A DNA stretch of 64,000 nucleotides, taken from the NCBI GenBank assembly GCA_023231475.1, contig JALJEE010001426.1, forward strand, positions 1 to 64,000, given 5' to 3'. Source of the DNA: Seison nebaliae. Lineage: Eukaryota; Rotifera; Pararotatoria; Seisonacea; Seisonidae. This document shows, in pieces, positions 31,848-45,300 of this stretch. Position 1 is the first letter of the stretch, and every line of letters begins with the position of its first letter. A program made the translations under genes and the position numbers. The notes under the pieces were generated by a model that was not told where the DNA came from, searched no databases, and was given only the letters and a program-made list of their open reading frames with translations.

Positions 31848-33144
31848 TTTTGGAATAGGATTTAAATTCATTTAAGATAATTCAAAGAAAGAAACCGCCA
31901 TTATTTTTCAATCAAATTCGAAACTTAACGGAAGATATGTGTCTATTGAAGGAAGGGAAAGAGGATAAGGAAAAAGTTATTGGAGAACTTTCAGAGAAAT
32001 AAGAAGAAGAAAAATAGAAGAAGAAAAATCTCGGTGCTTTCTCCTCAGTTAATAAGTGTATTAATATGTGAAAGCGGAGTAACAAATGCAACATCGATAA
32101 GAGAACTGGAAGAAACGTTCTACGTTCAAATCTTTCCTAAACCTAATTTCTTTATATTTCCAGAAAAATAATTAATGGAAGGAAATTAAAATGCACAACT
32201 CCTCATATGCAAATCAGTAAGATGCGCATATTATTGTTTATGATACTCTTCCAAACCGTTTCCTCCATCTCTCTATTCCTTTCTTTCCTCCCCAAATAAT
32301 TTATTATAAGTCATATAAATTCCATATACGTATTACAATCATCATCACCGATGGTAAAGTTAACGAATACGATTTCTCTTTTTTTCTTCCCAATCCACTA
32401 AAAAATAGTAAAGGCGTTTACTTCTCTTTTAAAACTATCCTATTCTTGTGTTATGTTGAATAATTCCATTAACATTTCTCTTTAACTCTTACTTCAAATC
32501 AGATATTATGGAACATCAGTTTAATGTTGTGAAAGTAAAAAAAAAAGTTATTTATTAGAAAAAGTTTTCTTTATTTAAAATCGAACGAATTCCGAGTTTC
32601 AAGGGAGATATTCTCCTTTCCTTTCCTTTCTCATTCGACTTAAGAAAGTGGATGATATAGATTCTATATAATATAATTTATGGAAAAAAGAAAAATATAT
32701 CTGATTTTCATCGGAAATGTATGGAATCTCGTTCGAATTGATTGTGTACACTGTTTGGGATTGAGAAAGTTGGCAAATAAATAAGATATTAATAGAAAAA
32801 AGGATGAGTATGAACGAAATAATAAAATTCCGATCAAGAATGAAAAAAAAGTAATTGAAGGAAAGAAATTTGTATGTTCGGAGAAAGAAGGAGCACAACC
32901 GAAATGAAATTGTAGAAAATAGAAAAACATTTCCAATGTTGACTGACTAGCTGCTGTTTTTGTATGATCATTACCAGCACCATCATTACTATTTTGATAA
33001 CCATGAATACTGTTAGAGAGATAGACAGACGTTGAACCGAATAAAAGAAAAGAAGAATGAGGAAGGCAATGTTGTAATAGAAAAGTTTTCTTTTATTATT
33101 CTCCTCATTTCGAAGTGGACTTCTCTCTCATCACTTTAACTCGT
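31848..33144. other. Gap between troponin C and the GT64-like gene
   Basis: About 1.3 kb. It probably contains the troponin C promoter and first exon. A minus-strand hydrophobic open stretch at 32600-33040 lacks a supportable start or homology. No gene called. Confidence 0.45.
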
Positions 33145-34674
33145 TCAAGTGAAACGATATGATATAGATAAAGAAATATTTCCATGCATTTGTTCAATAC
33201 GTTCCTGACAATAATATAAAGTTGACAACATTAACATCGTTCGACGATGATATCGATCCAAACGAATATGTGACATAATCACTTCTATATTTCTCTGATC
33301 ATTCGCTAATTTCGAATGATATTCTTTGAATTTAATGAAAGTGTCGATATTCATTTTATTCAAATCCTTCTCCAATTGTCGTAAGTCAGACATATCACCA
33401 TCTGTCGATTGAGCATAAGCGATGAGTGGTTGAAGTTGTTTCATAAATGAGGCAATCGTCGAATTATATTGGACATAATCATCGAATAATTGTTGTTCTG
33501 CGATATACGTTGCCAATACATAATCATCACAGATAGACCATGATGACAAATCGTCTAATCCATTTTTGACATATTCGTGGAAATTCCTCCAATAAGCAGA
33601 ACGGATGAACATCGGTCCTAAAATTTATAGTATAAAAAAAATATTTTTCTAATTTCTTTAATGAAACTTTTCAAATTGAAGACATGTTTATTGAGTGGTA
33701 AAATAGTCTGTTGAACAGATGTGATGGAATCAAGAACGATAATTGACGATTTCAATTTATTCCAATAATTAAATCCACGTCGAATATCGTTGAGAATGAT
33801 ATCTTCATCTGAATGAAGTGTCAAAACAACTGAAATAAATATTGGAATTAGAGAATAATAATGGAAAGAATTTTGAACCATCACTCATGAAACTCATTTC
33901 GACGGTTGACAAATGTATCGATGAAATTAGTTGTGATAATAAAACATTTTGAGATTCTATTACATTCTTTTCCTGATTGTTAGAGATTTGACGTTGATTG
34001 AAAATAGAAATAATATCAACAAAATTCTGATTGTCTTTCAAATATAATTTGAATAATTCGGAGAACTTTTTGTATAATTGCCGATACTTTGAAATTTGAT
34101 TGACGTCCAATTTCATTTCATTCCAAACCAAATAAATCTTTTCGATTGTGTCATGATAACTCTCATAAATTTTATAAATGTAGTCGATTAATTTTTTTGC
34201 ATTTCGACGATAACCGACAAAAATGAAAATGGCGAAACTATTCGGTTTACTGTGAACTTTGTTGTGAAACATCTGATGATGGAAATCATTAATTATTCCT
34301 CTCAATCTTTGTTTGGTGACAATATAAGATTGATATAATGGATCTTCATTATCTTCATTGGTTTTTGACGGTTTCTCTTGAACGGAATAATTATTTGATT
34401 CATATCCATTCAATTTCTTCTTTCTACCTTCAATTCCACGATTGTTCATGACATGTCCGTTTTTGATGGATTCGTGAAAATATTGAAATTTCACGTGAAC
34501 AAATTGATTGAGGAAAACATCTGATGTTGTCATTGAATCATCGTTCACATCGATGATCTGATTGTCATTTTGTTCGATAAGATTTATAGTGAAGAGTGAT
34601 GGGAAACATTTGGAGAAGATGATTGCACAAATACCAACAACGATGTTGATGAGAATAAAGAAAATAAATTTCAT
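33145..34674 (-). CDS. Divergent exostosin-like (GT64) glycosyltransferase, type II membrane protein
   Basis: Three exons, 34674-33885, 33829-33668 and 33617-33145, in phase, 474 residues. An N-terminal signal-anchor (residues about 2-22) and a lumenal stem precede the fold: FAIFIFVGYRRNAKKL and IEKIYLVWNEMK match the start of the GT64 domain of EXT/EXTL2. IVLTLHSDEDIILNDIRRGF occupies the place of the substrate/metal-binding DDD segment, and WSICDDYVLATYIAE corresponds to the NCEDILMNF segment. The first Asp of the DxD motif appears to be His, so activity is doubtful. Role would be heparan-sulfate-type synthesis in the Golgi if active. Moderately sure of the family, not of function. Confidence 0.55.
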
Positions 34675-35097
34675 TTATATAAAAAATTAGTAGAAAGTAA
34701 TCTTATTTACATCTAATTGCGAGAAAAGAGAAAGGGAAAATATTAAAATTTTTAGGAAAAATTATTTTTATTGGGAAAATGGCAAATTATAATTTATGGG
34801 AATTGAGATTAGATGGAGAATGGAAGAAGCTTCATTTCTCTCCTTTCCATATTATATATATATCATATGGAATAAGAGAAGAATTATTTAGAAAAAGAGA
34901 TTATCATTTTTTTGAGAATAAGAATAAAAATTCTCTATGTTGAAGAAGAAACTTCAAATGGAAAGATGAAAATGAAAATTATCAGAAAAATATTTTAAAA
35001 TTTCTCTTTAAACAATTCTCTCTATTATGTAATTTGTATAAATGTCGATATAGTTTCAAGAGATAGAAATCGAACAATTGTGAGAGACGGAACATGT
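34675..35097. other. Gap: no gene recognised
   Basis: About 420 bp, A/T-rich, between two minus-strand genes. Presumably the promoter of the GT64-like gene and 3' sequence of the Munc18 gene. Confidence 0.5.
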
Positions 35098-36882
35098 TTA
35101 ATGATAAATAGCTGAATTGCAGATTGGATGTTTAGTTGCCTCATGATTATGATCGATCGTCTCCAGATCTTTTAAGAAATCATTAGGAGTAATGATATGA
35201 TCACCACCAATAATAATATCCCAATCATCGTTAACATTATACATGATTTCATATGCACATCTCATTTCACTGTAAGTGAGTCCTCCCATCACATAACAAA
35301 TCAATCTTGGTTTAGTACGTACTCGAACATTAGTGGCACGATGCCATTGTCCGTAATTGCGGACAGCGTTTCCACTCGAATTAATTGGACGACCTTCAAT
35401 GAAAGGAAATCGTTTCTCATCTAATGAATCGTCGATGGCATTCTCGAGAATATCTTTAATGATCGGTGTCCATCTCGATGCATTGTAAGTTCGTCCACTA
35501 CGAACTTTACGTGAAAAGGTTTGTTTATTCGATGATGTCGGTGTAACGTTCACACCGAGAAGTGACAAATTTTTCAATTGTTTTTTCGAATTTTCTGATA
35601 ATTTTGAATGACCGCACAATTTTTGAAAATTGTCTAATGAAACGCCATTCTTGTGGATGATATAGAGAGCGATTAATCGAACTTTATATGATTCACAATA
35701 TTCATCACTCGTCAGAATTGTGACGAGTGGACTCATTTGATCTTTGATTTTGAGACCATCGGCATTCTCTCCCATCACCAAATTCTGTTCATGTTCACAT
35801 AATTTCTCTATTTGATCCTGATATTGTACGAGACATGAATGAGCAATTGAAACGCCAAAAGAGAAATCATTCAATTCCTTCCGATATTGTGGCATCGCTT
35901 TCAATAGAATATTCAATTGTTTTATAGATGCTTCCGTTCCAATTGCTGTTCCATGTTTCTTCGATTTGATGAATTCTCTTAATTCATTTGACATTTCTGT
36001 CGATGTCTCAGCAATATGTTTATGACGATAACGTTTCCATATAGCATTCTCCTCATCTAAAACTACTTCACGTTCCAATTCATTCTTATTTGTTTGACAT
36101 TTATACACGTCATTCTTTACTGATAACAAATCATACGACATTGCTTGTAATGTCAATTCATGAAGTAATGATGAAATGGGATCAGTTCCACGAGCCACTA
36201 ATATCAATTGAGATTTCTGTTTTTCAACTGCTACTCCTAATGTCGGTTTCTCTTTTTTCAAATTCTTCAATTCGTTATTTAACATTTGTGCCAATTCTTC
36301 CGTCGACGAATAATTCGCATCATATCGTATCAATGGACATTCATCCAATACTTCACATAACGACGTCAATTGTTTTGTAACATTTTTAAAAGTTTGATCT
36401 TTCAAATAATATGAAGGATTATAAGCCGCTTGGACCATTGATGGACGATCCAAATTGAAGACATATGATTCATAAGGTAAGAAAGAAATGTTGATCTCAC
36501 AAAAAGTTTTCGCTCGATTTGCTACTTTCGATTTGCATAATCGACGGAATAAATCTTCAGGAATTTGATGAGTGAAGAAGATGTGAATATATTTATACAT
36601 CGAAGCATTCTGTTGATCTTTGATGAGATAATCGATCGATTTCGTTGTAGGTTCGATAAAATAGATCGCTTCCAAACCAGGTAACGGTTCGCGATTCTTC
36701 TCAATATCTTCAACGATCGTAATATATTCATTCATAATATCGTGCATTTTGAGAGCAGATGATAATATTCTGGTGGCTAATTTGTCTAAAATGAGAACGC
36801 GCCAATCGCGAAACTTCATGAAATATTGTGATCGGAATAATTCATTCAATAATCGATCACCTGTCAATTTTTTGAGAACCAT
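35098..36882 (-). CDS. STXBP1: Munc18/UNC-18 (syntaxin-binding, Sec1 family), single exon
   Basis: 594 residues, the exact length class of Munc18-1, in one uninterrupted frame. Collinear with the family throughout: WRVLILDKLATRILSSALKM, EDIEKNREPLPGLEAIYFI, IHIFFTHQIPEDLF, ARGTDPISSLLHELTLQAM, the domain 3a region around ENAIWKRYRHKHIAETS, and near the end RLICYVMGGLTYSEMRCAYE and IIIGGDHIITPNDFL. The protein clamps syntaxin and promotes SNARE assembly for neurotransmitter release at the plasma membrane. Animal unc-18 genes normally have many introns; here there are none, so this copy may be a retrogene or the lineage may have lost introns. Confidence 0.93.
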   Translation of the reverse strand: MVLKKLTGDRLLNELFRSQYFMKFRDWRVLILDKLATRILSSALKMHDIMNEYITIVEDIEKNREPLPGLEAIYFIEPTTKSIDYLIKDQQNASMYKYIHIFFTHQIPEDLFRRLCKSKVANRAKTFCEINISFLPYESYVFNLDRPSMVQAAYNPSYYLKDQTFKNVTKQLTSLCEVLDECPLIRYDANYSSTEELAQMLNNELKNLKKEKPTLGVAVEKQKSQLILVARGTDPISSLLHELTLQAMSYDLLSVKNDVYKCQTNKNELEREVVLDEENAIWKRYRHKHIAETSTEMSNELREFIKSKKHGTAIGTEASIKQLNILLKAMPQYRKELNDFSFGVSIAHSCLVQYQDQIEKLCEHEQNLVMGENADGLKIKDQMSPLVTILTSDEYCESYKVRLIALYIIHKNGVSLDNFQKLCGHSKLSENSKKQLKNLSLLGVNVTPTSSNKQTFSRKVRSGRTYNASRWTPIIKDILENAIDDSLDEKRFPFIEGRPINSSGNAVRNYGQWHRATNVRVRTKPRLICYVMGGLTYSEMRCAYEIMYNVNDDWDIIIGGDHIITPNDFLKDLETIDHNHEATKHPICNSAIYH

Positions 36883-38261
36883 TTTCTTGGATTTTTTTTC
36901 GCGTTTTTCGAACTTCGAGTTGTTTATTTATTTATTTCGATCAATAGATAAGTAAATGTTAGTTATCAAATGTTTTCTTTTTGTATCACTCTGTTCACGT
37001 TCCTTCCCTTCACATTCAATAAATATTATTTAATTTAACTTTGTCATTCACTCCACTTCAGTTCACTTTCATCTTTCTCTCCATTACTCATTATTATTCT
37101 CCTCCTTTTCATACACATATAGGCGCGTATGTTTAAGAGGAAGAGATGTCCATAATTGTATGTGTATGAAGAACAAGAAACGTATACTGTTGCGTGTATA
37201 TGAAAATAGAATACAAGAACTCTTTTTCTTCTCAATTTCACACACACAGACACACAGACATACACACATGCACACAATTCTACATTTACACACAGTCCAT
37301 TATTGATGTCGTTTGAATTATTTTTGAAATAAGTTTGACCATAATTGTTGATGAGTTTTCTATATCATCATTCAACTCATTCACATAGTGGCCCGTTCAA
37401 CGCTTCATTTTGACATGGTTCAAGTAATTCACTTCATTATTTGAAGCGACTAATTGTTTCGATTTGTCTCTCGACACCATTTCTTGTACGTTTCTTCTGT
37501 TATTTGAGGATGATACACACCCGAAAATTAAACATAAAGCAATCTCAAATAACTTTATTCACAACATTCTTTATGATCATTTTTATTCAGTTAATTTTAT
37601 TATACCATTTCTCCAACTTAATTGTTCGCGACCAACCTTGACAATAGAAATTTTTCAATAAGATTCTTTTCATCAAACCTTTCTTGGAGAATTTCCATAA
37701 AAAAACTTTATAATCAATTGCGGTTATAAAGCTTATCTTTACTTATTTTACATATCTAACTAAATCGGATTAATATCTAAAATTATTGATCGTTACATAC
37801 ACATATTTTATCTTGTCAACATTATGATTATATCAAGTTAACTAGACAGACAATATTAACCGATAATTAGTAAACTAAATTTAAATTGTCATTAGGAGAA
37901 TAGTTAAACGTCTCTTATATTGCAAATGTGCTAAAATAGAAATGAGAAGAAAATAATTGGATAGTAAAATTAAATTGTAAGTTTATAGAAAATTAAAAAT
38001 TTTCATAAGCTTAACTAAAACTTCTTTGGAACGCTTTTAAATATTTTGCGTATCTTTTCAAAATTTTGTCGTTTTCTCAGATAAAATTATAAAGAATTTC
38101 AATCATTCCAAATTTGATGCATATAGAACCAAATTAACCTTTTCTTAGAGTAAACGGGAAAATTGAGAAACTGAAAGTCGTAGCTTCTTTAGTTATATCT
38201 TGTTGTCATAGAAACGAGGAAAAAAACTTCCCCAAAAAGTTATCATCCACCATTTCTGAAG
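36883..38261. other. Gap, about 1.4 kb, no gene recognised
   Basis: Between divergent genes. It contains a CA-rich microsatellite at 37239-37276 with scattered CA units to about 37293. Short open frames occur in several phases but none has a start context, homology or splice structure that I can support. Confidence 0.5.
37239..37276. repeat. CA microsatellite
   Basis: Interrupted (CA)n tract, with CAGACA interruptions. Variable-length candidate. Confidence 0.8.
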
Positions 38262-40528
38262 ATGTTTTCGGATTCGGACGTCGAATCAGATGATTCTCAT
38301 GCGAATACTAGTTAGTCTTATCTTGTTCTTGCTTTTGATGACAATGCCCAACATATTCTTGTATGATTCTCTTATACTAAAAGATTCTTTTAATTTAGTC
38401 GCCAGATTAATAGACGAATTAACTAGTGATTCGGACGCAGAATCCGATATCCAAATATTATATACCAACGATCGGAATACTACTAATATGTTCCGCAGTA
38501 CGGTGGGCGCAATGTTTCCATCAGAACCTATTGATATCGACGAATCGAAATTGACAAAGGAACAGAAAAATTTATTGATGATCATAAAATGTCCGATCTG
38601 TCTGAACTTCATGAAAAATTGTCAGATATTAAATTGTGGTCATAATTTATGTGTTGACTGTTTGAAGACAATGACGAATTCGGGAGCACCTCTTAGTTGT
38701 CCAATATGTCGAGTTCAATTCACTGTATATTCGGAAAAGCCACGAAACTTCATTGTTCAACAATTAAGTGAATTGAATTGGAAGAAATTATTCGAAGTTC
38801 TCCCATCAACTCCATCTCAATTACCAAGAAAATGTGTTACGATTAACGGAAATTTAAATTCAAACAACAACAACAATAATGGAATGGAGGAAGAAATGGA
38901 AGATAATCGATGTTTTTTCTGTAAGAAATCAGGAGAGAATAATCGTTGTACTCATTGTTCTTCTTATTATTGTATGGAATGTATGAAACATCATAGTGTA
39001 GTTATTACTTCCAAGTTATTGGAATTAAATTCATCATTAAGTTTCAAATTTTTTATAATAATAATATATTAAATAAAATTAATTTCCATTGATAGATAAA
39101 GAAACATTTAACACTGTCATCAAACAGTTGAGAGATAATTGGTTGGAATGGTTAAGTGATGTGAGAACACGTGTTGCTTCTCAATTTAATGAGAGATTGA
39201 TGGAATTTTGTGGGAAGATGGAATTCTTATTACCAGGAAAATTAGCGACATGTATCTACGAATCTTATGAGATTGTTGAAAAGAAATCGAAAGAAGTCAC
39301 TGAATATAAAGATGCAAGAATGATGTTCGACATTTTGGAACAAGTGAATAAGAATAATTTCGATTTCGAAGTGCTCCTCCCGAAGAATGTAAAGGATTTC
39401 GTTCTATTTTCAAAGAATAAAAATAAATTTAATGAAGAATTGGATAAAATCTTTTCTAAATTGTTCAACTTTTCCGAATGTACAATGGGAACTACATCGG
39501 AAGAAATTTCATCAACTGACGATTTCCAACGATTAACAAATTATCGAGTTTTAAAAATTGAAGTTTTGATTTTCTTTTGATTTTTCATAAATTAAACTTA
39601 CATCAATTTCAAGAACAGTAAAATGTTGCCAAAATTGGATGAATTTGAAATTCGAATTAACAATCAAGAATGTAAATTGGAATTCGATCATTTTGTCTTT
39701 GATCCACAACATTTATATGCCATATGTAAATGTTGTCATCGATTGAATAAATTTGAAGTTGTGTCGTCGAGTGAATTGAAACTGAGTAAATCATTGGAAT
39801 TAACAAGTGAGAATATACATCATGTAAGTAGTAAATATATGTTAATGTTGGAGGATGTTCGAATATTCAATTCTCTTCTCATTGGAATTATTGGGGAGAT
39901 GGAAAATATTTATATATATGATCGTAATTTGGATTTAGTTGATTGTATGAAACTTGAAATCCATTTCAAAAATGGAGAACCATGTGATATAAGAAGAACT
40001 GAAATAAAAGATGTTAATCTGATAAACGGAACACTTTTATGGGAATTATCTACAACAAATCACGATTTTTATATTCTCTCTACTTTATGTGGAGCGTGTT
40101 GTTGGGAAGTTGATATTCATCGACTCATCGAACATGAAGAACATGTGTTAGCACAACCAATAATTAATGAAATGAATGAATTGGTCGTTTTCGTCAACAA
40201 TGAGAGTTGTGCTGCATATATTATAAAAGTGTTTAAAAGGAATTCCGAAAATCAAATCGAATTGAAGACATCAGTCAAATCAGGAAATACGGAAGGAACA
40301 TTCGATCCTATCGAACTACTTTCTCTTTGTCGAAATATGGAATTCCATCAATTTTGTGCTGATGGAAAGATTTTGTTGCAGGATAATAAATCACGCTATT
40401 TGACTTACAACATCGAGTTTGACTCGATACAATTCTTTAATGAGAAAACTCAAATTTCCATATCTTCCTCATGTTATTTGGTGAAAAGTAATTGTCATTT
40501 CAAGTTGCAAACAAATCTTTGTTTATAA
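38262..40528 (+). CDS. RING and B-box-type zinc-binding protein (TRIM-like)
   Basis: Four exons, 38262-38310, 38399-39040, 39096-39547 and 39614-40528, all phases consistent, 685 residues. The start exon is short and acidic (MFSDSDVESDDSH). The RING finger is complete: CPICLNF...ILNCGHNLCVDCL...CPICR. A second zinc module (CFFC...CTHC...CMEC..HH) resembles a B-box. It is followed by a helical, coiled-coil-like region in exon 3 and a long C-terminal half of beta-rich appearance that I cannot assign. The order fits a TRIM-type E3 ubiquitin ligase, which is inference; substrate unknown. An Asn run (GAACAACAACAA type) lies between RING and B-box. Confidence 0.75.
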
Positions 40529-40872
40529 ATAAAATTTCTTTTATTCTTTTCATTGATTTTTTTTTTGCAACAACTTTTACATGAGCAAAAGATTAATCAT
40601 GTTTCTTAACGATAACATTTACTACATAAATAATCAATAATTATTCTCTATTCCTTCTGGAAATAAATTGAACCGTCAAATGTTGAATTTTCCTTTTTTC
40701 GAATACGAATAATAAATTAAATGAACGGAAAGACATTGAAAGAAAATAAAGTTTTCTAATGAAACTTTTTGCATAATAAACTTACTCTTGAATTTTTGGA
40801 CTTTGTCATGTTATTTGGAGTTGCTTGTTAAAATGAAATTATAAAACTGCCATTAAACATATTTGATTTGAT
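40529..40872. other. Gap between the RING gene and the protease gene
   Basis: About 340 bp of A/T-rich sequence. No feature beyond a probable poly-A signal (AATAAA) just after the RING gene. Confidence 0.5.
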
Positions 40873-42129
40873 ATGATGCAACTTAAATACTGTTTTCTAC
40901 TTCTTTTAGTCCTCCAAGAGATTTATGGTTTACTAATTTCTTTTATCTTAAAATTCATTCGATTGTAAATTCATAGGACTTTGTCATTGGTTTCGACCTT
41001 GTAAAAATGGAGGAAAATGTAAAATTTTTCTCAGTTGTGAATGTCTACCAGGATTCACTGGTGAACGATGTGAAACTGTTCTAAAACCAGTTAAGACGAC
41101 GAAAAAACCATCAGTCAAATTAGGAAATTGTGGACAACAGAAAATAAAAAATCGAGCTACTATCGGTTAATTTTATAAAAAGATTAAATATTTTTTATTT
41201 ATAATTCTATTAATTTAATCTATTAATAATAACATAGGAAGAATTGTAGGTGGTAATGAAGCTCGAGCACATTCGTGGCCATGGCAAGCATGGATCAAAG
41301 GACAAGTGAGTAGTTACAGTTATTATCAATGTGGTGGAAGTTTAATAAATAAATATTGGATCGTCACTGCTGCTCATTGTTTTGGGTTCGTCAATCTTTT
41401 TTTTTCTTCTTTTCATCATTCTGTTAGAGCTAAGATTCCTTTACGTCGTTATTCGGTAACATTGGGAGTACATGATAAATCGAAGTCAACAGAACAATAT
41501 CGTCAATCGTTTAAGATCGACAAATTAATTATTCATGATGATTATAATAATAAGAAACCGACATCACCAGACAAACATAATCATGATATTGCTCTCATCA
41601 AATTAGATCATCCTGCGAAAATGACGGAAGGTGTCAATACAGTTTGTTTACCAGTTAACGAAGATGTATCAGCAGGAAAACCGGTTATTGCAACTGGATG
41701 GGGAAGGACAATGGGAACATCACGTTCGGGAGATGAAGGCAAATTACAACAAGTAACAATTCGAACAAAATCATCTGATGAATGTCTATTAAGTATTACG
41801 AAAAATATGATTTGTGCAGGGGAGCCAAGTAGATTTTCTTTTCTCTACCATTTTATCTACTTTCTTCATTAGAAACATTCAATCAGGAAGCTAAAGATGC
41901 ATGTCAAGGTGATTCGGGTGGTCCATTGGTCAGAAGAACAAGTTGAATTTTCTGTTTCCTAATCGACAACTAATATGTGACAACTATTCGAATAGGTTCC
42001 AAAAATCCTTGGCATTTGGCGGGTATAGTTTCATGGGGAACGTCAACATGTGATGGTAATGGTGTATATGTTCGAGTACATAATTATATTGATTGGATTG
42101 AGAAAGAAACGAAATTAAGATTTTCATAA
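40873..42129 (+). CDS. Secreted trypsin-like serine protease with N-terminal EGF domain
   Basis: Six exons: 40873-40927, 40977-41165, 41238-41385, 41428-41828, 41873-41941 and 41996-42129. They total exactly 332 codons. A signal peptide (MMQLKYCFLLLLVLQEIYG) is followed by an EGF module (CKNGGKC..CECLPGFTGERC), a Lys/Thr linker and activation site R-IVGGNEA. The S1 domain has the complete triad: His in VTAAHC, Asp in HDIALIKL and Ser in CQGDSGGPL. The residue six before Ser is Asp, giving trypsin-like cleavage after Arg/Lys. Later motifs are WGRTMG and SWGTSTCDGNGVY. Function could be digestion, clotting or immunity; not decidable here. Confidence 0.9.
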
Positions 42130-42315
42130 AGAAAAAAATTTTTAAAAAGAAAAAAATTTTTGAAAAAAAATAATTTTTATTGTGAACATAAATAACATAC
42201 ATAAGTGATGATGATTATAAATTTTTCAAGATCTTCATATTTAAAGATGATGATTTTGAATTGAATGAATAAAATGAAATTGTTAAAAATAAATAAGATC
42301 TTCTTTCAATAATCA

Positions 42316-45300
42316 TTATTGTGAATGTTCACTGATGCTACTGCCAATTGTACCGACAGTACTAGTGACATCATTAATATTCAATATGATATTGTCATCA
42401 ATATTTATATTTCCTCGACGAACGGCATCAATATATTGATTATTTCTAGATCTAACAAATCGATTACGATTATTTGTATCAGCTCTCGGTTTCTTCAATA
42501 ATTCTTTTCTCAATTTCTGTTGTCTTTGATTATTGTTGGCTTTATGTCGATAACGTTCATCACAAGGCGATTCGAAATGGACACAATGGAAGACTTCATC
42601 GAATGTTGAATGAACACCAACTAATTTTATATACATAACTTTTCTTGGAGGAAATTCGATAATTTGCCAAGAAGAACATCGTTCACTTCGTCGATCGGCA
42701 ACGATTGTCCATTTATCAGTGATGGGATCGAGTGATGTCTGAACATAATATGAGTATGAACGTTCATCACAATCCCATAAAAGGAATCTCATAGATGATA
42801 AAACATATGGTTGTGCCAATCGAATACTAATACATCCATTATGTATCTGATGACAAGTGTAACCATATTCCCAATCATAATTGGAGAAATCGTCATCAAT
42901 TAATGAATCACCAGAACGTGAAACACCTTCCGTAATAGATGCAGAGAATTCGATAGATGCAACATTTCTTTTTGGTATAATCAATCCAGATTGTTCATCA
43001 ATCGGCCAAATATCTGGAATATAATAAACGGCAAAATTAACGATTTCTAAAGCATTTCCTCCTGAACTATGTGTTCCAACTATTCGAATATATTGAGCGA
43101 CAACTTCTTCAAAAATTAAACATTGTTTCGATCGACAAAGATATTGTGTATGATCAATAATTTTCTTCCATTTCCCATTTAATTTCGAATCACAATCAAA
43201 TGCAACTTCGATATAATAACTAAAGAGACGATTCTCAACATTCCACAAACAGAGAAACATATGATTGATGAGACATGGAGCTGCCAATTTCAAGATGATA
43301 CTCGAATGTCCATCAATTGGATGACGGACAACATGAAAATCAGGATGGATCATATATCCTGATCCGAATTGTGTTGACATCGGATTCGGATTCGTTAATA
43401 GATGATCATTCGGAGAGAATGTAGGTAATGGACATGTCGTTTGTGTATTGGAGAAATCTAAAGTTGAACATAAATTAAATCGTTTCATATTCTCATTATC
43501 ATCCGCTTCAATAACATCATCATCAATATTATCAATATCGTCGAAATATCGAGATTTCTGATTAATTGATACGATGTCCAATTTCTCTCCTTTGAAATTA
43601 TTCAACATGTCCAATTGGAATGTATGTCGATCCTTCAATTGGTTGACCCAGGATGGCCAAATAGCTGGACATTTTTCTTCTTCTAAAATTAAATCCGTTT
43701 CATCTAAATTCTGATTATCGTTCTCGGAAGTTTCTGATGGTTTCATAACGGTGTCATCACCACCAGAACAATCAGATTGTTGAGAAGATTTATGGTCTGG
43801 AACTGGAACAAAATATTTAATAGAATTGCCCAATGCGTATTGTTCAATATATTTTTTCAATTCTTCAGCATTAATCGATTGAATGTCATCATCATCTGAT
43901 GTCAAATTGGAATCAGTATCTTCATCTGACTTATTTTCTGATGTTAATGTCGCTGTCTGATGATGAGAACGACTCGAATTAAAATTTACAGTAATATTAT
44001 TATTATTATTATTAATATTATTATTATTTGGATTGTTAGTCATTCCACTGACATTGCTATTAGTGGATGTGATTGAAGGATATCGATAGTAATTTGTTGG
44101 TCTCAACGAATTATTTCTTCGTCGTAATGATGAAGTTGATGATTGTCGAGAATTCATCAAATTATTCATATTATTATTCCCATTCATTACTTCAAGATCA
44201 ACTGAGTGTATGACTTGTTGATTTCGATTATCGGCACTTCCCACACTTTCCTCGTCATCCAATTGACTAATGGCTGGTACGTTTGAAAGATTGGAACGAT
44301 CAGTTTGTTGTTGTCTATGAGATGGTTGTCGTCTACGAGTTGAAGTTTTCGTAGAAATATCATCTTTTTTCTTAAAATTGGAGAAGATGATACTTCGGAA
44401 ACAAATGGAATTATCTTCATTCTTCATCGATTCTTCGAGTGGTGGCAAACGTCGTAACCAGGAATATGCCGTTTCTCCTTTTAGTAATAGTGCATTGAGA
44501 TCTCGATGACACAAATTTATACGATTAACTTTTATTGCTCGTTTATTGATCTCATTATCGCTCTCTATTCCATAATTATTATCGTTAGTTTCCGTATTTG
44601 ATGATTTCTGTTCAAGAAGTTTCAAATTCTCATTTATCTGTTTCTTATTATTTCCATTATTATTATTCTCTTCTGTCACACTTTGAAAAAATTGATTTGT
44701 AAAATTAGAGATTCGTTGTTGTAAAGATGTCGGTGTTGTTGTTGTTGTTCCATTACCACTATTTCCTCCTGTTATTGTTGTTGATGGAATGTAAGTATTA
44801 GCATAATTTTGTTTAATTAGATTTAATAAATATTCTGCAGATAAAAGTGACGATGAATGAATATCATTGAGTAGATCATCCATTTTCATCAAATGATATC
44901 GAACACATGATAATAATTTCTTATTCGATGATGCTCCATTGATAGTGTGCCAATTGTAAACGGTCTTGAATAGATCGATTTCTTTCAAACATAAAGTATT
45001 TCTTTGTAAAATATCACAGAATGCATCAGATGATATCTGATAGAATGAATGATCCATAAAAATTTCTGTGGCATTATACTCGATATGTCTCGCTGCCATT
45101 TCCATCAAACGATCCAATTGATAGAGACGTGCCATCTCATAAATGTGGACAGCATTCGAATGATGTAAAAGATGTTCCATGAATTGAGATAATGCGTCTT
45201 CCAATTCACCAAATCCATATTCATGAACGACGGCCAATAATTCCAATAATTCTCTTTCACTCTCATTCATGAAATTGATTGTTCCCGTATAAATATATTG

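Noticed and set aside
32600-33040. Minus-strand hydrophobic open stretch
   Set aside because: Phe/Ser/Leu-rich translation expected from A/T-rich, T-rich DNA; no start, no domain, and competing frames equally open.
37441-37661. Overlapping plus-strand frames of about 65 codons
   Set aside because: Two overlapping phases are equally open with hydrophobic A/T-driven composition; no homology or signals.
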